Part shown: positions 16,309-28,277 of the stretch, in pieces
How the letters are laid out: every line of letters starts with the position of its first letter
Position numbering within the stretch: position 1 is the stretch's first letter
Origin: an uncultured Gammaproteobacteria bacterium
GTDB lineage: Bacteria > Pseudomonadota > Gammaproteobacteria > Steroidobacterales > GCA-2729495
Reading direction: 5' to 3'
Assembly: GCA_937921935.1 (NCBI GenBank)
Contig: CAKZWQ010000018.1
Span: 22,885 to 86,884, forward strand
Length of the DNA: 64,000 bases
The notes under the pieces: generated by a model
Told to the model about the DNA's origin: nothing
Seen by the model: the letters and a program-made list of their open reading frames with translations, nothing else
Databases searched by the model: none
Position numbers and translations under genes: made by a program

Positions 16309-19300
16309 GTGCCTGTTTCCAAAGCTTCGCGCCGCGCCGAGGACATTCTGCAACTGCCGGGTCCGGCGGCCCTCTCTGCATTTCAGCGCGTCCGTTTATT
16401 GCAGCAGCTGCAGTCGGCTGTGCCGGCCTGCACCGCTGTGCATGCACAGCATGTGCACCTGGTGCAGCTCACCAGGGCCTTAAGCGCGACTGAGCGAAAT
16501 AATCTGGAAGCCTTGCTGGACTATGGCGCCGCCGCCGGCGATGCGCCGGCAGCTGCACTGGATGTGCTAATCGTGCCGCGGCTGGGGACTATCTCCCCCT
16601 GGTCGAGCAAAGCCACGGATATTGCCCATACCAGTGGCCTGGATGCTGTTGCCCGTGTGGAGCGGGGCACGCGTTTTCGGCTATCGGCCGGCGCCCTGAC
16701 AACGACGGATCGTGAGGCGCTGATTTCCCTGCTGCACGATCGCATGACGGAAACCGTGCTGGCGGATCCCGGGCAGGCAGTCGCCGTTTTTAACGAGCAT
16801 GAGCCCGCAGCCCTGGGTCATGTGCCCTTGCTCCAGGCCGGTCGCGAGGCGCTTGAGCAGGCAAACCAGACCTTCGGCCTGGCCTTGTCGGCCGACGAAA
16901 TCGATTACCTGGCCGAGAAGTTCACCGAACTGGACCGCAACCCCACGGATGCGGAGTTGATGATGTTCGCGCAGGCCAATTCCGAGCACTGCCGCCACAA
17001 GATTTTCAACGCCACCTGGACCATCGATGGCAAAGAACAGGCGGACACACTATTTGATCTGATTCGCGCCACCCACCGGAAAAGTCCTGATGGCGTGTTG
17101 AGTGCCTACAAGGACAACGCGGCGGTGATGGCCGGCGGTGATGCCCGGCGCTTAGTGGCCCGCAGCGAGGATGGGGTTTACCGACTCTACCAAGAGCCGG
17201 TGCACACCTTGATGAAAGTGGAAACCCACAATCACCCGACAGCGATCTCGCCTTTCCCGGGCGCCGCCACGGGCAATGGTGGCGAGATTCGGGATGAGGG
17301 CGCCACGGGTCGTGGTGCGCGACCCAAAGCCGGCCTGACAGGTTTTTCGGTCTCCAATCTGCATGTGCCCGGCCAGGAAGAGCCCTGGGAGTCTGCACCG
17401 TCCAGACCCGAGCGCATCGCCTCGCCCCTGCAAATCATGCTCGAGGGGCCCATCGGCGGCGCCTCCTTTAATAATGAATTCGGCCGGCCGAATATCCTGG
17501 GTTACTTCCGGACCTTCGAACAACCGGCTGCCGCCGGTCACCAGTGGGGTTATCACAAGCCCATCATGATCGCCGGTGGCCTGGGCGCCATTCGCGAACC
17601 CGATGTGGAAAAAGACGACGCCCGGGCCGGATCCCTGCTGATCGTGCTGGGTGGCCCAGCTATGCTGATTGGCTTGGGCGGCGGCGCGGCCTCATCGGTG
17701 GGTAGCGGCACCAGCACCGCTGAACTGGACTTCGCCTCCGTGCAGCGGGGCAACCCGGAAATGGAACGGCGAGCGCAACAGGTCATCGATGCCTGCTGGT
17801 CCGCCGGCGTAAATGGCGGTGAGAATCCAATCCAGATTATTCACGATGTCGGCGCCGGTGGGCTGTCCAACGCCGTGCCGGAGGTGGTGGATCACAGCAA
17901 ACGGGGTGCGCGTTGCGAGTTACGGGATATTCCCAGCGGCGAAGCCGGTATGTCGCCCCTGGAAATCTGGTGCAACGAAGCCCAGGAACGTTACGTACTG
18001 GCCATCGACCCCCAGCAACTGGAATGGTTCGATGCCCAGTGTCGTCGCGAGCGTTGTCCTTATGCGGTTATCGGTATCTTTGACGACAGTGGCGACCTGG
18101 TCCTGCACGATCGCCGCGCTGAGAATCGGCCGGTGGACATGCCCTTGAGTGTGTTGCTGGGTAAACCACCTCGCACGGTCAAGAGGGTGCAGCGGCAGGC
18201 GCGTGCAGTTGCCCCTCTTGCCGTTGACGTGGAAATCAATGAAGCCTGCCGGCGCGTGTTACGGATGCCGGCCGTGGCGGACAAGTCATTCCTGATTCAC
18301 ATTGGTGATCGCACCGTCGGCGGCCTGGTGTCACAGGATCAGCTTGTAGGCCCGTGGCAGGTGCCCGTCAGCGACGTTGGTGTGACCGCTCGCGACTTCG
18401 AAGGCTACGCGGGTGAAGCCATGAGTATGGGCGAACGCACGCCGGTGGCCGTGATCAATCCGGCCGCGTCAGGCCGTCTTGCCGTGGCTGAGGCCGTGAC
18501 TAATATACTGGCTGCGGACGTCGCAGCAATCAGTGACGTGCGGCTGTCAGCCAACTGGATGGCCGCCAGCGGCGCGGCCAATGAAGACGAAGCGCTGTTC
18601 GATACCGTGAGCGCCATCAGTGAACTGTGCTGCACCCTGGGGATTGCGATTCCCGTGGGCAAGGACTCTTTGTCCATGCAGACCCGCTGGCAGACGCCCG
18701 AAGGTGAAGCCCGGGCCGTCGTCGCCCCGGTGTCGCTGATCATCAGCGCCTTTGCACCCGTGGTGGATATTCGCCGCACCCTGACGCCTCAGCTGCAGCC
18801 TGAAACGGGTTCGCCTCTTTATTTGATAGATCTTGGTGGCGGGCGTAACCGACTCGGTGCTTCCTGCCTGGCGCAGGCTTTTCAGCTTGAGGGCGGTGAG
18901 ACGCCAGACCTGGATGACGCCGGCCAACTGCTGGCCCTGTTTGCTGCCGTGCGCGACTTGCGCAATGAAAATTTACTGCTGGCCTTGCACGATCGATCCG
19001 ATGGCGGCCTGTTTGCCAGCTTGTGCGAGATGGCCTTCACCGGCCGTGTAGGTCTGGACGTGGACCTCGATCTGGAATCGTCGGGCTTACTGCCTGCCTT
19101 ATTTGCCGAAGAGCTTGGCGTGGTCATGCAGGTCGCTGCCACCGGCGCGCAGCGGGCAGAGGCCATATTGGCTGCTAATGGCCTGGCCGACTGCACGCGG
19201 CAGGTTGCAACCGTCTGTGATGAAGACTCTCTGACAATCGGCGCCCGCGGCGAGACGCTGATGACAAGCACGCGCACCGCGCTCCACCGGGAATGGTCCA

Positions 19301-20226
19301 GCCTGACTGCCCGCATGCAGTCACTGCGCGATGATCCGGACTGCGCGGCCCAGGCCTTTGAGCTGGCGACGGATCCGAACGATCCCGGCTTGTCGCCCCA
19401 GGTCAATTTCTCCCCGGCCGAGCCGGTAGCGCCGGCCGTGCTCAAAGGCGCCCGCCCGCAGGTAGCGATCCTGCGCGAGCAGGGGGTTAACAGTCATGTG
19501 GAAATGGCGTCGGCCTTCACCCGCGCCGGCTTTGATGCGGTGGATGTGCACATGACGGATATCCTGGCCGGGCGACGCGGCCTGGATGCTTTCCAGGGAC
19601 TGGTGGTCTGCGGCGGCTTTTCTTATGGTGATGTTCTGGGCGCCGGCGGCGGCTGGGCCAAGTCCATCCTGTTCAGTGAGCAGGAACGCGCAGCCTTTGC
19701 CCAATTTTTCGATCGCCAGGACAGCTTCACCTTGGGCGTGTGTAACGGCTGCCAGATGATGGCGCAGCTCTCGGCGTTGATTCCCGGGGCGGAAAACTGG
19801 CCGCGCTTTGTGGCGAACCGCTCAGGTCAGTTTGAAGCGCGCCTGAGCCAGGTTGCTGTGCAGGAGACGCCGTCGGTGCTGTTGCAGGGTATGGCGGGTA
19901 GTCGTCTGCTGATTGCTAGCTCCCATGGCGAGGGTCGTGCGCAGTTCACGACCGCCGCGGCGCAATCGAGTTTCCTGGCAGCGGGTCATATGGCCCTGCA
20001 ATACGTCGATAACCAGGGGCAGCCGACGGAGCACTATCCGCAGAACCCGAATGGTTCACCGGCGGGCCTGGCCGGTCTGTGCTCTGCTGATGGTCGCGTG
20101 ACCCTGATGATGCCCCACCCGGAGCGTGTCTATCGGACGGTGCAGCATTCCTGGCACCCGACGGGGTGGGGTGAGGACGGCCCGTGGATGCGGATGTTCC
20201 GCAATGCGCGGGCCTGGGTGGCGTAG
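16309..20226 (+). CDS. purL: phosphoribosylformylglycinamidine synthase
   Basis: The large single-chain FGAM synthase, 1305 residues from GTG 16309. It converts FGAR, ATP and glutamine to FGAM in purine synthesis. Visible pieces: [11 protein letters not shown] and [20 protein letters not shown] in the first synthetase half, the second half from about residue 650, and the C-terminal glutaminase with VCNGCQMM (nucleophile Cys) and the MMPHPER His/Glu motif. Length is close to E. coli PurL (1295). GTG 16309 has GGAAAG six bases upstream; the frame also extends to a GTG at 16267 inside the previous gene. About 12 N-terminal residues precede the usual family start. Confidence 0.96.
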   Translation: MPVSKASRRAEDILQLPGPAALSAFQRVRLLQQLQSAVPACTAVHAQHVHLVQLTRALSATERNNLEALLDYGAAAGDAPAAALDVLIVPRLGTISPWSSKATDIAHTSGLDAVARVERGTRFRLSAGALTTTDREALISLLHDRMTETVLADPGQAVAVFNEHEPAALGHVPLLQAGREALEQANQTFGLALSADEIDYLAEKFTELDRNPTDAELMMFAQANSEHCRHKIFNATWTIDGKEQADTLFDLIRATHRKSPDGVLSAYKDNAAVMAGGDARRLVARSEDGVYRLYQEPVHTLMKVETHNHPTAISPFPGAATGNGGEIRDEGATGRGARPKAGLTGFSVSNLHVPGQEEPWESAPSRPERIASPLQIMLEGPIGGASFNNEFGRPNILGYFRTFEQPAAAGHQWGYHKPIMIAGGLGAIREPDVEKDDARAGSLLIVLGGPAMLIGLGGGAASSVGSGTSTAELDFASVQRGNPEMERRAQQVIDACWSAGVNGGENPIQIIHDVGAGGLSNAVPEVVDHSKRGARCELRDIPSGEAGMSPLEIWCNEAQERYVLAIDPQQLEWFDAQCRRERCPYAVIGIFDDSGDLVLHDRRAENRPVDMPLSVLLGKPPRTVKRVQRQARAVAPLAVDVEINEACRRVLRMPAVADKSFLIHIGDRTVGGLVSQDQLVGPWQVPVSDVGVTARDFEGYAGEAMSMGERTPVAVINPAASGRLAVAEAVTNILAADVAAISDVRLSANWMAASGAANEDEALFDTVSAISELCCTLGIAIPVGKDSLSMQTRWQTPEGEARAVVAPVSLIISAFAPVVDIRRTLTPQLQPETGSPLYLIDLGGGRNRLGASCLAQAFQLEGGETPDLDDAGQLLALFAAVRDLRNENLLLALHDRSDGGLFASLCEMAFTGRVGLDVDLDLESSGLLPALFAEELGVVMQVAATGAQRAEAILAANGLADCTRQVATVCDEDSLTIGARGETLMTSTRTALHREWSSLTARMQSLRDDPDCAAQAFELATDPNDPGLSPQVNFSPAEPVAPAVLKGARPQVAILREQGVNSHVEMASAFTRAGFDAVDVHMTDILAGRRGLDAFQGLVVCGGFSYGDVLGAGGGWAKSILFSEQERAAFAQFFDRQDSFTLGVCNGCQMMAQLSALIPGAENWPRFVANRSGQFEARLSQVAVQETPSVLLQGMAGSRLLIASSHGEGRAQFTTAAAQSSFLAAGHMALQYVDNQGQPTEHYPQNPNGSPAGLAGLCSADGRVTLMMPHPERVYRTVQHSWHPTGWGEDGPWMRMFRNARAWVA

Positions 20227-20430
20227 GGCAGGCTATTAACCCTGGCTGCCAGCTCCGTGCCGAAACAAGGCCCCAAATGAAAAACCCGACGCAAGGTCGG
20301 GGTATTCCATCCGCCGAAAACTTTTCTCAGCTTTGTCTGTGGCGGAACCAGGTCAGGGCGCAGCGCATAAAAAATATTACAAATTTTTATTATTTATCAG
20401 TATCTTAAGTAAGATATCTAAGGTAAAGAT
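20227..20430. other. AT-rich intergenic spacer with dyads
   Basis: About 200 bases between the convergent purL and 147-residue genes. A short hairpin CCCGAC/GTCGGG near 20286 may end purL transcription. From 20365 the sequence is strongly AT-rich and includes the inverted repeat TATCTTA-AG-TAAGATA at 20401-20416. No gene is seen. Confidence 0.5.
20401..20416. repeat. AT-rich inverted repeat
   Basis: TATCTTA and TAAGATA are perfect 7-base arms separated by AG, in the convergent spacer just after the end of the 147-residue gene. It may help terminate transcription. No T-run follows in either direction. Confidence 0.4.
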
Positions 20431-20874
20431 TTATCCGGTCTTTTCAGCCCGGGCGAATAACCGCCGCATTTTAAGCACCCGCCGCAGTTTCTCGCCGCGA
20501 ATATAGGCCTGGTAGAGCAGGTCTTTGACGGTTTCCAGCAGGATCGCTGCCTGCACCCGGTCCAGGCTGGGCGGCATGCTCTCGCCGGCGCCCCGGTCGA
20601 ACAGCACATGGCGCACGATTTGAAAGGTCGCCTCGTCCAGGTCAGCCAGTTCGCGAATCTCGTCCACCTGGTCAAACAGGCGTAAACGGGCATGCTCGCC
20701 GAGATCGCGAAAGACGGCCTGGGCGGTCAGCCGGCACATGCTGGCGAAAGCGATGGACAGATCGTGCTGATAGCAGCCCACCGCGTCCCGGAATACTGCG
20801 GCGACTTCGGCCGGGAGGTAATCGAAGCCGAAGGCTTCCTCGGCAAGGTCCTGGGGGTGCGGGTCGGTCGTCAT
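20431..20874 (-). CDS. hypothetical helical protein, DUF4145/HEPN-like
   Basis: A 147-residue all-helical soluble protein. FDYLPAEVAAVFRDAVGCYQ, then IAFASMCRLTAQAVFRDLGE, and the C-terminal RVQAAILLETVKDLLYQAYI resemble the DUF4145 helical pattern (HEPN superfamily) in layout. The HEPN RNase motif R-x4-6-H is not evident, so catalytic activity is not claimed. It begins 11 bases after the ettA stop and is probably in the same transcript. The family match is a visual impression only. Confidence 0.65.
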   Translation of the reverse strand: MTTDPHPQDLAEEAFGFDYLPAEVAAVFRDAVGCYQHDLSIAFASMCRLTAQAVFRDLGEHARLRLFDQVDEIRELADLDEATFQIVRHVLFDRGAGESMPPSLDRVQAAILLETVKDLLYQAYIRGEKLRRVLKMRRLFARAEKTG

Positions 20875-20885
20875 GGTGTTTGCGC

Positions 20886-22559
20886 TCAGCCAGTCAGGGC
20901 TTTGTAACGAATTCGGTGAGGATTGTCGGCGGCCTCGCCCAGGCGTCGATGCCGGTCTTTTTCATAGTCCTCATAGTTGCCCTCGAACCACGTGACCTGG
21001 CTGTCGCCCTCGAAGGCCAGTATATGGGTGGCGATGCGATCGAGGAACCAGCGGTCATGGCTGATGACGATGGCGCAGCCGGGGAAGTCCAGTAAGGCCT
21101 CCTCCAGGGCGCGCAGGGTTTCCACGTCCAGGTCATTGGTGGGCTCATCGAGCATCAGCACATTGCCACCGGACTTGAGGACCTTGGCCAGGTGCACCCG
21201 GTTGCGCTCGCCACCTGACAGCTGGCCCATGGGCTGCTGCTGCTGGGGGCCCTTGAAGTTGAAGCGGCCCACGTAGGCCCGTGACGGCGTTTCGTAAGTA
21301 CCAACGTGGATGATGTCTTCGCCGCCGGAGATTTCTTCCCAGACGGTTTTCTCATCGTCCAGGGACTGGCGAGACTGGTCCACATAGGCCAGCTCCACGG
21401 TCTCGCCCAGGCGGATTTCGCCCGCGTCGGGTTCTTCCTGGCCCGTCAGCATGCGGAACAGGGTGGTCTTGCCGGCGCCATTCGGGCCGATGACGCCCAC
21501 GATAGCGCCCGGCGGAATCTGGAAGCTCAGGTCTTCCACCAGGAGTCGCTCGCCGAAAGCCTTGCGCAGGTGATTGACCTCGATGACCAGGTCGCCGAGG
21601 CGCGGCCCGGGCGGGATATAGATTTCCTTGGTTTCCTGGCGGGTCTGATAGTCCTTGGACGTCAGCTCCTGGAAGCGCTTCAGGCGCGCCTTGCTCTTGG
21701 CCTGTCGCGCCTTGGGATTGGCCCTGACCCATTCCAGTTCGGCCTTGATGGACTTCTGGCGGGCCCCTTCCTGCTTCTCTTCCGTGTCCAGGCGCGCTTC
21801 TTTCTGATTCAGCCAGGAGGAGTAGTTGCCTTCCCAGGGAATTCCGTGACCGCGATCCAGCTCCAGGATCCAGCCGGCCACGTTGTCGAGAAAGTAGCGA
21901 TCATGGGTGACCGCAATCACCGTGCCCGGATACTTCTCCAGAAAACGTTCCAGCCAGGCGACGGATTCTGCATCCAGGTGATTGGTGGGCTCATCCAGCA
22001 GCAGCATGTCAGGCTCGGACAGCAGCAGTCGGCACAGGGCAACGCGCCGGCGTTCACCGCCGGACAGCTTGTCCACATTGGCATCCCAGGGCGGCAGGCG
22101 CAGGGCATCGGAGGCAATCTCCAGCGCTCGCTCCACTTCCCAGCCATTGCTGGCATCGATTTTGTCCTGCAGTTTGCCTTGCTCTTCCAGCAGGGCCGTC
22201 ATTTCCTCATCATCCATGGGTTCGGCGAAGCGTTCGCTGATGGCATTGAAGCGCGTGACCAGCCCGAGGGTGTCGGCGACGCCTTCTTCAACGGCTTCGC
22301 GCACCGTATGCCCGGCCTGAAGTTTCGGCTCCTGGGGCAGGAAGCCCACCCGGATGCCGGCCTGGGGGCGGGCCTCGCCTTCAAATTCCGTGTCCTGTCC
22401 ACCCATGATGCGCAGCAGGCTCGATTTGCCGGACCCGTTCAGGCCGAGCACGCCAATCTTGGCGCCGGGGAAAAAGCTTAAAGAGATGTCGCGCAGGATG
22501 TGCCGTTTGGGCGGCACCACCTTGGCGACCTGGTTCATGGTATAGACGTATTGAGCCAC
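20886..22559 (-). CDS. ettA: energy-dependent translational throttle protein EttA
   Basis: A 557-residue ABC-F protein from GTG 22559 ([20 protein letters not shown] matches the EttA N-terminus). Two ABC domains: Walker [10 protein letters not shown] and GPNGAGKTT, signatures [15 protein letters not shown] and [15 protein letters not shown], Walker [20 protein letters not shown] and [11 protein letters not shown]. The EttA arm and linker lie between. EttA binds the ribosomal E site and gates entry into elongation in response to the ATP/ADP ratio. The frame extends to 22616 without a family match. It is divergent from the HDAC-family gene. Confidence 0.95.
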   Translation of the reverse strand: MAQYVYTMNQVAKVVPPKRHILRDISLSFFPGAKIGVLGLNGSGKSSLLRIMGGQDTEFEGEARPQAGIRVGFLPQEPKLQAGHTVREAVEEGVADTLGLVTRFNAISERFAEPMDDEEMTALLEEQGKLQDKIDASNGWEVERALEIASDALRLPPWDANVDKLSGGERRRVALCRLLLSEPDMLLLDEPTNHLDAESVAWLERFLEKYPGTVIAVTHDRYFLDNVAGWILELDRGHGIPWEGNYSSWLNQKEARLDTEEKQEGARQKSIKAELEWVRANPKARQAKSKARLKRFQELTSKDYQTRQETKEIYIPPGPRLGDLVIEVNHLRKAFGERLLVEDLSFQIPPGAIVGVIGPNGAGKTTLFRMLTGQEEPDAGEIRLGETVELAYVDQSRQSLDDEKTVWEEISGGEDIIHVGTYETPSRAYVGRFNFKGPQQQQPMGQLSGGERNRVHLAKVLKSGGNVLMLDEPTNDLDVETLRALEEALLDFPGCAIVISHDRWFLDRIATHILAFEGDSQVTWFEGNYEDYEKDRHRRLGEAADNPHRIRYKALTG

Positions 22560-22633
22560 GATGGATGAAAAGTCCGGTGGGAAGGAGCCGGGATTATCCG
22601 GCAAGGCTCCGACCAATAAAAGGCGTGACAGGC

Positions 22634-23584
22634 ATGGCTGAAAATAAACAGGTGCTGGTTTTGCAGGGCGAGAATATTGCCGCCTATGGCTTTGGTGAGG
22701 GTCATCCCTTCGGGCCCGATCGTCACGATGCCTTCCACGCCGAGCTGGCCCGCCGCCGGCTGAATGTCCGACTGGCGACGGCTGGTGATGCTACCCGGGC
22801 GGAACTCGAGACCTTCCACACGCCGCGCTATATCGATTTTGTCACCCAGGCCTGTGCACAGAACACGGGCTTTCTGGATCGCGGCGATACGCCGGCCCGG
22901 GCGGGCATTGCCGAGGCCGCCACCGCCGTGGCCGGTGCCACTCTTTATGCCGTGAACGCCGTGATGCAAGGCGCGGCGCCCCGGGCCTTTGTGCCTATCG
23001 CCGGGCTGCATCACGCCGGCCGTGATCACGCCGCGGGCTTCTGCGTCTTTAACGACTGCGGCATTGCTTTGGAGGTCCTGCGCCAGCGCTATGGGCTGAG
23101 CCGCATCGCTTATGTGGACATCGATGCCCACCATGGCGACGGCATGTTCTATGCCTTCGAGGCCGACCCTGAGGTGTGCATTGTCGATGCGCATGAAGAC
23201 GGTCGGGTGTTGTTCCCCGGGACCGGGCATGCCCAGGAGACGGGCAAAGGCGCTGCGCAGGGGACCAAGCTGAACCTGGTACTGCCGCCGGGCGCAGGAG
23301 ATGCGGAGTTCCTCGCGGCGTGGGAGCAGGGCGAGGCGCTGCTGGAGGCGGCCCGGCCGGAATTCATTCTTCTGCAGTGCGGGGCCGACAGCATTGCCGG
23401 TGATCCCATCACCCATTTGCAGTTAACGCCCCAGGCCCATGCCGAAGTGGCTGCTCGCCTGAGTCGGCTGGCGGCCCGTCATTGCGAGGGCCGGATGATC
23501 GCCCTGGGTGGCGGCGGCTACAACCGGGACAATCTGGCCAAGGGCTGGACGGCGGTGGTAGCGGCCCTGGTCGAGACCGCCTGA
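22634..23584 (+). CDS. histone-deacetylase-family deacylase
   Basis: A 316-residue Zn-dependent deacylase of the HDAC/AcuC/APAH family. Motifs in order: [18 protein letters not shown] (catalytic His pair), [21 protein letters not shown] (metal-binding D-x-H), and [13 protein letters not shown] with the second metal Asp. Bacterial members remove acetyl groups from small amides or proteins. ATG 22634 is preceded by a weak AGG; an earlier in-frame start at 22565 would run into the divergent ettA promoter and is rejected. It lies 62 bases before glyA. The substrate is unknown. Confidence 0.85.
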   Translation: MAENKQVLVLQGENIAAYGFGEGHPFGPDRHDAFHAELARRRLNVRLATAGDATRAELETFHTPRYIDFVTQACAQNTGFLDRGDTPARAGIAEAATAVAGATLYAVNAVMQGAAPRAFVPIAGLHHAGRDHAAGFCVFNDCGIALEVLRQRYGLSRIAYVDIDAHHGDGMFYAFEADPEVCIVDAHEDGRVLFPGTGHAQETGKGAAQGTKLNLVLPPGAGDAEFLAAWEQGEALLEAARPEFILLQCGADSIAGDPITHLQLTPQAHAEVAARLSRLAARHCEGRMIALGGGGYNRDNLAKGWTAVVAALVETA

Positions 23585-23646
23585 ACGGGCCTGCCTGCGG
23601 CGGTCTGCTCGGGTACAATTGCCGACCTTTTCCCCGGAGTCCCCGC

Positions 23647-24900
23647 ATGTTCACAGCGGATTGGAAAATTGGCGATTTCGATCCCGAGCTGGCGGCGGCA
23701 ATCAATGCTGAGAGTCGGCGGCAGGAAGAAAATGCCGAGCTGATCGCCTCAGAAAACTACGTTAGCCCGCGCGTGATGGAAGCGCAGGGTTCCGTGCTGA
23801 CGAACAAATACGCCGAGGGTTATCCGGGCAAGCGTTACTACGGCGGCTGCGAGCATGTGGATGTTGCCGAGGAGCTGGCCCGTCAGCGAGCCTGCGAATT
23901 GTTTGGCGCGGCCTATGCCAATGTCCAGCCCCACTCGGGCTCGCAGGCCAATGCGGCCGTCTACATGGCCTTGCTGGAGCCGGGCGATACCGTCCTGGGC
24001 ATGAGCCTGGCCCATGGCGGTCACCTGACCCATGGTTCGCCGGTCAACTTTTCCGGACGCTTATATAACATCGTCGCTTACGGTCTGGATGAGGCCACGG
24101 GCGAGATCGATTACGCTGAAGTGGACAGGCTCGCGCGCGAGCACAAACCGCGCATGATCATTGCCGGATTCTCGGCTTACTCGCGCATCGTCGACTGGGA
24201 GCGCTTCCGCGCCATTGCCGATGAAGTGGGTGCTTACCTGATGGTCGATATGGCGCATATCGCCGGTTTGGTTGCGGTGGGTGAATACCCCAGTCCGGTA
24301 GCCCTTGCCGATGTCACTACGACCACCACGCATAAGACCCTGCGCGGCCCGCGCGGCGGCATGATCCTGGCGCGGGAGAATCCGGAACTCACCAAGAAAT
24401 TTAATTCACTGGTTTTTCCCGGCACCCAGGGTGGTCCGCTGATGCACGTGATTGCCGCCAAGGCGGTGGCTTTCCTTGAAGCCATGCAGCCGGAATTTCG
24501 TGATTATCAGCGCCAGGTGATAGCCAATGCGCGCGCCCTGGCCGGCAGCTTGCAGGATCGCGGTTACGACGTTGTCTCCGGCGGCACGGACAATCACATG
24601 TTCCTGCTGGATCTGGTCAAACACGACATTACCGGCAAGGATGCAGACGCCGTTCTGGATGCCGCGCACATCACGGTCAACAAAAATGCCGTTCCCAATG
24701 ATCCGCGCTCACCCTTCGTGACCAGCGGTATTCGCATGGGTACGCCCGCTGTCACCACGCGCGGTTTTGCCGAGGGGGAGATCAAATCCCTGGGTGGCTG
24801 GATCGCCGATGTGTTGGATGACATTAACGACCCCGCCAGGGTTGCGACGGTGAAAGCCAGCGTGATGGAACTCTGCGCGGAGTTCCCGGTTTACCGCTAG
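23647..24900 (+). CDS. glyA: serine hydroxymethyltransferase
   Basis: A 417-residue PLP enzyme from ATG 23647, the same length as E. coli GlyA. Conserved stretches: [52 protein letters not shown] and the PLP-lysine motif [14 protein letters not shown]. It interconverts serine and glycine with tetrahydrofolate and supplies one-carbon units for the purine genes in this window. It is followed after 14 bases by nrdR, a common gammaproteobacterial order. Confidence 0.97.
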   Translation: MFTADWKIGDFDPELAAAINAESRRQEENAELIASENYVSPRVMEAQGSVLTNKYAEGYPGKRYYGGCEHVDVAEELARQRACELFGAAYANVQPHSGSQANAAVYMALLEPGDTVLGMSLAHGGHLTHGSPVNFSGRLYNIVAYGLDEATGEIDYAEVDRLAREHKPRMIIAGFSAYSRIVDWERFRAIADEVGAYLMVDMAHIAGLVAVGEYPSPVALADVTTTTTHKTLRGPRGGMILARENPELTKKFNSLVFPGTQGGPLMHVIAAKAVAFLEAMQPEFRDYQRQVIANARALAGSLQDRGYDVVSGGTDNHMFLLDLVKHDITGKDADAVLDAAHITVNKNAVPNDPRSPFVTSGIRMGTPAVTTRGFAEGEIKSLGGWIADVLDDINDPARVATVKASVMELCAEFPVYR

Positions 24901-24914
24901 GCGCGTGGGGTCTC

Positions 24915-25421
24915 GTGCACTGCCCGTTCTGTAGCCATCCGGAAACCCGGGTCAATGACTCGCGGCTGGCAGGCGAGGGCCGCCAGGTTCGGCGGCGGCG
25001 CGAGTGCCTGGCTTGCGGCGAACGTTTTACGACCTTTGAAACACCAGAGCTGGTCATGCCTCGTGTAGTCAAACGCGATGACAGCCGTGAGCCCTTCAAC
25101 GAGAACAAGCTGCGCGGTGGCATCGTGCGTTCACTGGACAAGCGTCCTGTCAGCATGGAGCTGGTCGAAGCCGCGTTGGAGCGGGTTGTGCATGCCCTGC
25201 AGACTGCCGGCGAGCGTGAAATCCCTTCGCGGGTCGTGGGCGAGCTGGTTATGGAGGAACTGCGCGGCCTGGATGAAGTGGCCTATGTGCGCTTTGCTTC
25301 GGTGTATCGGAGCTTCCAGGATCTGACAGAATTTCAGGAAGAGATTCGGCGCCTGCGGGAAATGTCAGAGCGCGAATCACGCAGGAACCAGATGTCTTTG
25401 TTGCCCGACGATGAAAAATGA
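24915..25421 (+). CDS. nrdR: transcriptional repressor NrdR
   Basis: A 168-residue protein from GTG 24915. The zinc ribbon is C3-P-F-C6 ... C31-L-A-C34 and is followed by an ATP-cone domain ([20 protein letters not shown]). It represses ribonucleotide reductase genes when dATP is high. Its 3' end overlaps ribD by 11 bases, so it opens a nrdR-ribD-ribE-ribBA-ribH-nusB-thiL-pgpA operon. Confidence 0.96.
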   Translation: MHCPFCSHPETRVNDSRLAGEGRQVRRRRECLACGERFTTFETPELVMPRVVKRDDSREPFNENKLRGGIVRSLDKRPVSMELVEAALERVVHALQTAGEREIPSRVVGELVMEELRGLDEVAYVRFASVYRSFQDLTEFQEEIRRLREMSERESRRNQMSLLPDDEK

Positions 25422-26499
25422 TTCTGCCCTGATGGCTCGCGCCCTGCGCCAGGCGGAGCAGGGGCTTTATTCTGCTCAGCCTAATCCGCGCGTGGGCTGT
25501 GTCATTACCCAGGGCGACAAAATCGTGGGGGAGGGCTTCCATGTGCGAACCGGCGGCCCCCACGCCGAAGTCCTTGCGCTGGAAAATGCCGGCAAGAATG
25601 CTCGGGGGGCGACAGTCTATGTCACGCTGGAGCCCTGCTGTCACAGCGGCCGCACACCGCCGTGCACTGATGCCCTGATTGCTGCCGGCGTGGCGCGTGT
25701 CGTGGTGGGCTCCGGCGATCCGAACCCGGCGGTCGCCGGCGGTGGCCTGGCGCGTCTGCGCGAGGCCGGTATAGCTGTCAGCACCGGTGTCCTGGAACAG
25801 CCTTGTGCAGCACTCAATGCTGGCTTTAACAGTCGCATGCAGCGCGGTCGGCCCCTGGTCCGCGTCAAGCAGGCTGTCAGCCTGGATGGGCGTACTGCCC
25901 TGGCTAACGGTGTCAGTCACTGGATCAGCGGCGAGGCATCGCGGGCCGATGTGCAGCGTTGGCGCGCTCGCAGTTCGGCAATACTGACGGGTGTCGGCAC
26001 GGTACTGGCTGACAACCCGTCACTGAACGTGCGGGATCAGTCTCTGAGTTATGTATCGCAGCCCCAGCGCATCATTGTCGACAGCCGCCTGCGGACCCCG
26101 GCCAGGGCGCGTACCTTGAGCCTGGAAGGTGTCACCAGAATTTTCTGCGCGACGGGCGATGCACAACATCGACAAGCCCTGCAGGCGGCGGGGGCCGAGG
26201 TAGAGAGTCTGCCGGGCCCTGACGGACGCGTTGATCTGGCTCAACTGCTCAGCCGCCTGGCTGAATTGCAGATCAATGAATTGCTGGTAGAGGCCGGACC
26301 GGCCCTGAACGGCGCATTACTGCAGGCTGGTCTGGTGGATGAATTGCTGGTGTATCAGGCTGCCCATGTTCTGGGTTCGGGTGCACAGGGTGTGTTTGGT
26401 CTGCCGAATCTGCAGAGCATGGACGAGCGTTACCTGTTTCACCTGCAGGACGTGCGTCGTGTCGGCGACGATCTGCGGCTGTTATATACAAGGAGCTGA
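25411..26499 (+). CDS. ribD: bifunctional riboflavin deaminase/reductase RibD
   Basis: A 362-residue two-domain enzyme. The N-terminal deaminase has PNPRVGCVI, the zinc-ligand HAEVLAL and [12 protein letters not shown]. The C-terminal reductase starts near residue 150 ([17 protein letters not shown]) with DNPSLNVR and [14 protein letters not shown]. It carries out the second and third steps of riboflavin synthesis from the GTP cyclohydrolase II product. It overlaps nrdR by 11 bases and is followed by ribE after four bases. Confidence 0.96.
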   Translation: MKNDSALMARALRQAEQGLYSAQPNPRVGCVITQGDKIVGEGFHVRTGGPHAEVLALENAGKNARGATVYVTLEPCCHSGRTPPCTDALIAAGVARVVVGSGDPNPAVAGGGLARLREAGIAVSTGVLEQPCAALNAGFNSRMQRGRPLVRVKQAVSLDGRTALANGVSHWISGEASRADVQRWRARSSAILTGVGTVLADNPSLNVRDQSLSYVSQPQRIIVDSRLRTPARARTLSLEGVTRIFCATGDAQHRQALQAAGAEVESLPGPDGRVDLAQLLSRLAELQINELLVEAGPALNGALLQAGLVDELLVYQAAHVLGSGAQGVFGLPNLQSMDERYLFHLQDVRRVGDDLRLLYTRS

Positions 26500-26503
26500 A
26501 CTG

Positions 26504-27100
26504 GTGTTTACGGGCATTATTCTGGCGCTGGGCCGTATCGACAGTGTGCAAGAGCGTGGCGGAGATCGTCGGCTGATTATCAGCGCGCCGGATCTCGACC
26601 TGGCAAACGCCGGTCTTGGCGACAGCATTGCTGTTAATGGTGTCTGCCTGACCGCAGTGGAATTCAGCGGCAATGGGTTTGCTGCGGATGTATCGCGGGA
26701 GACGCTGGATCTGACAACCCTGGGCGACATTGGTGCCGGTCAGTCCGTGAATCTTGAACCGGCCCTGACTCTGCAGACGCCCCTGGGCGGTCACCTGGTT
26801 TCCGGGCATGTGGACGGTGTGGGCGAGTTGGTATCGCGAACCCCCGAGGCGCGATCCGAGCGTCTGGTGTTCCGGCTGCCGGCCGATTTGCTGCGCTACG
26901 TGGCGAAAAAAGGCTCGATTACCATCGACGGTACCAGTCTGACTGTCAATGAGATTCAGGCCGATCAGTGCGGCGTGAACATCGTGCCCCATACCCTGGA
27001 AAGAACTATCATGAGTCAGTATCAGGCTGGCAGTCGCGTCAATGTCGAAGTTGACCTGGTTGCCCGCTATCTCGAACGCTTGCTGCCTTCGTCCGCATAA
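26504..27100 (+). CDS. ribE: riboflavin synthase alpha chain
   Basis: A 198-residue protein from GTG 26504 with AGGAG eight bases upstream. It has the two-fold internal repeat of the family: MFTGIILALGRID with GDSIAVNGVCLTAVE in the first half, and GGHLVSGHVDGVGE with GSITIDGTSLTVNE in the second. It dismutates two lumazines to riboflavin and a pyrimidinedione. It lies between ribD and ribBA. Confidence 0.96.
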   Translation: MFTGIILALGRIDSVQERGGDRRLIISAPDLDLANAGLGDSIAVNGVCLTAVEFSGNGFAADVSRETLDLTTLGDIGAGQSVNLEPALTLQTPLGGHLVSGHVDGVGELVSRTPEARSERLVFRLPADLLRYVAKKGSITIDGTSLTVNEIQADQCGVNIVPHTLERTIMSQYQAGSRVNVEVDLVARYLERLLPSSA

Positions 27101-27113
27101 CTCAGAGATCATC

Positions 27114-28277
27114 ATGTCAGATAACCAATCCCAGCAAGTGAGTTTTAGTCCGATTGAAGAAATCGTCGCCGAAATTCGCGAAGGCCGCATGGTCATCATT
27201 GTTGATGATGAAGATCGCGAGAACGAAGGCGATCTGATTATGGCCGCATCCCGGGTGCGGCCGGACGACGTGAATTTTATGGCCCGCTTCGGGCGTGGCC
27301 TGATCTGTCTGACCCTCACCCGTGATCGCTGCGCGCAGTTACGATTGCCACTGATGGTGTCTGATACGGATGAGAAAAAGTCCACCAACTTCACCGTTTC
27401 TATTGAGGCAGCCGAGGGCATTACCACCGGCATTTCGGCCTACGACCGTTCGCGCACGATTCGGTCCGCCGTGGCACCCGGTGCGACTTCGGCTGATTTG
27501 CGTCAGCCTGGCCATGTTTTTCCGCTCATGGCGCAACCCGGCGGGGTACTGAGCCGGGCCGGTCATACAGAAGCCGGTTGCGACCTGGCGCGCCTGGCCG
27601 GCTGTGAACCGGCGGCGGTCATCGTAGAAATTCTCAATGAAGACGGCACCATGGCGCGGCGGCCACAACTGGAAGTTTTCGCCCGCGAGCATGGTCTGAA
27701 GATTGGCAGTATCGCGGATCTGATCGGTTACCGTCTGCAGCATGAAGAATCTGTGGAGCGGATCTCCGATAGCGCGATTCGCACCGAGTTCGGTGAGTTT
27801 CGTTTGTGCTGTTACGAAGATCATGTGAATCGCAATGTGCATTTCGCTCTGATACGTGGCGATTTGAAACCCAGTGATACGCCGCTGGTACGCGTGCATG
27901 TCCAGGACACCCTGGGTGATGTGCTGGGAATCCGCCATCCCAGCCTGGGCTGGCCGTTTCGCTCTGCCCTGGAGCGCATTGCGGCTGCCGACACGGGCAT
28001 CCTGTTGCTCTTGCGCTATGACGAGATTCCGCGGCAACTGGCTCGGGATGTCCGGCACCTGGATGATGCGCCGCCGGCAGACGACTCTTCCGATGGCGCA
28101 CAGATATTACGGACCTTCGGCACCGGTGCGCAGATTCTCCGGGACCTGGGCGTTACCCGCATGCGCGTGCTCAGTGCCCCGAAGCAAATGCATGCTATTT
28201 CGGGATTTGGTCTCGAGGTTGTAGAGTACGTAGACGATCCCCATCCGAACAAGCTGAGCGCTGATGAAAAGCATTGA
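27114..28277 (+). CDS. ribBA: RibBA-type protein: DHBP synthase with a degenerate GTP cyclohydrolase II domain
   Basis: A 387-residue protein. Residues 1-210 are 3,4-dihydroxy-2-butanone 4-phosphate synthase with [16 protein letters not shown] and [16 protein letters not shown], making the four-carbon unit for lumazine. Residues 210-387 have the GTP cyclohydrolase II fold, but the zinc ligands are missing: where active enzymes have C-x10-C-x-C, this has [20 protein letters not shown]. Many gammaproteobacteria have this decayed second domain and a separate ribA elsewhere. ATG 27114 was chosen; the frame extends to 27042 inside ribE. Its end overlaps ribH by 14 bases. Confidence 0.9.
   Translation: MSDNQSQQVSFSPIEEIVAEIREGRMVIIVDDEDRENEGDLIMAASRVRPDDVNFMARFGRGLICLTLTRDRCAQLRLPLMVSDTDEKKSTNFTVSIEAAEGITTGISAYDRSRTIRSAVAPGATSADLRQPGHVFPLMAQPGGVLSRAGHTEAGCDLARLAGCEPAAVIVEILNEDGTMARRPQLEVFAREHGLKIGSIADLIGYRLQHEESVERISDSAIRTEFGEFRLCCYEDHVNRNVHFALIRGDLKPSDTPLVRVHVQDTLGDVLGIRHPSLGWPFRSALERIAAADTGILLLLRYDEIPRQLARDVRHLDDAPPADDSSDGAQILRTFGTGAQILRDLGVTRMRVLSAPKQMHAISGFGLEVVEYVDDPHPNKLSADEKH

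Noticed and set aside
21306..22481. 391-residue plus frame opposite ettA
   Set aside because: Gln/Gly-rich shadow of a well-supported gene on the other strand.
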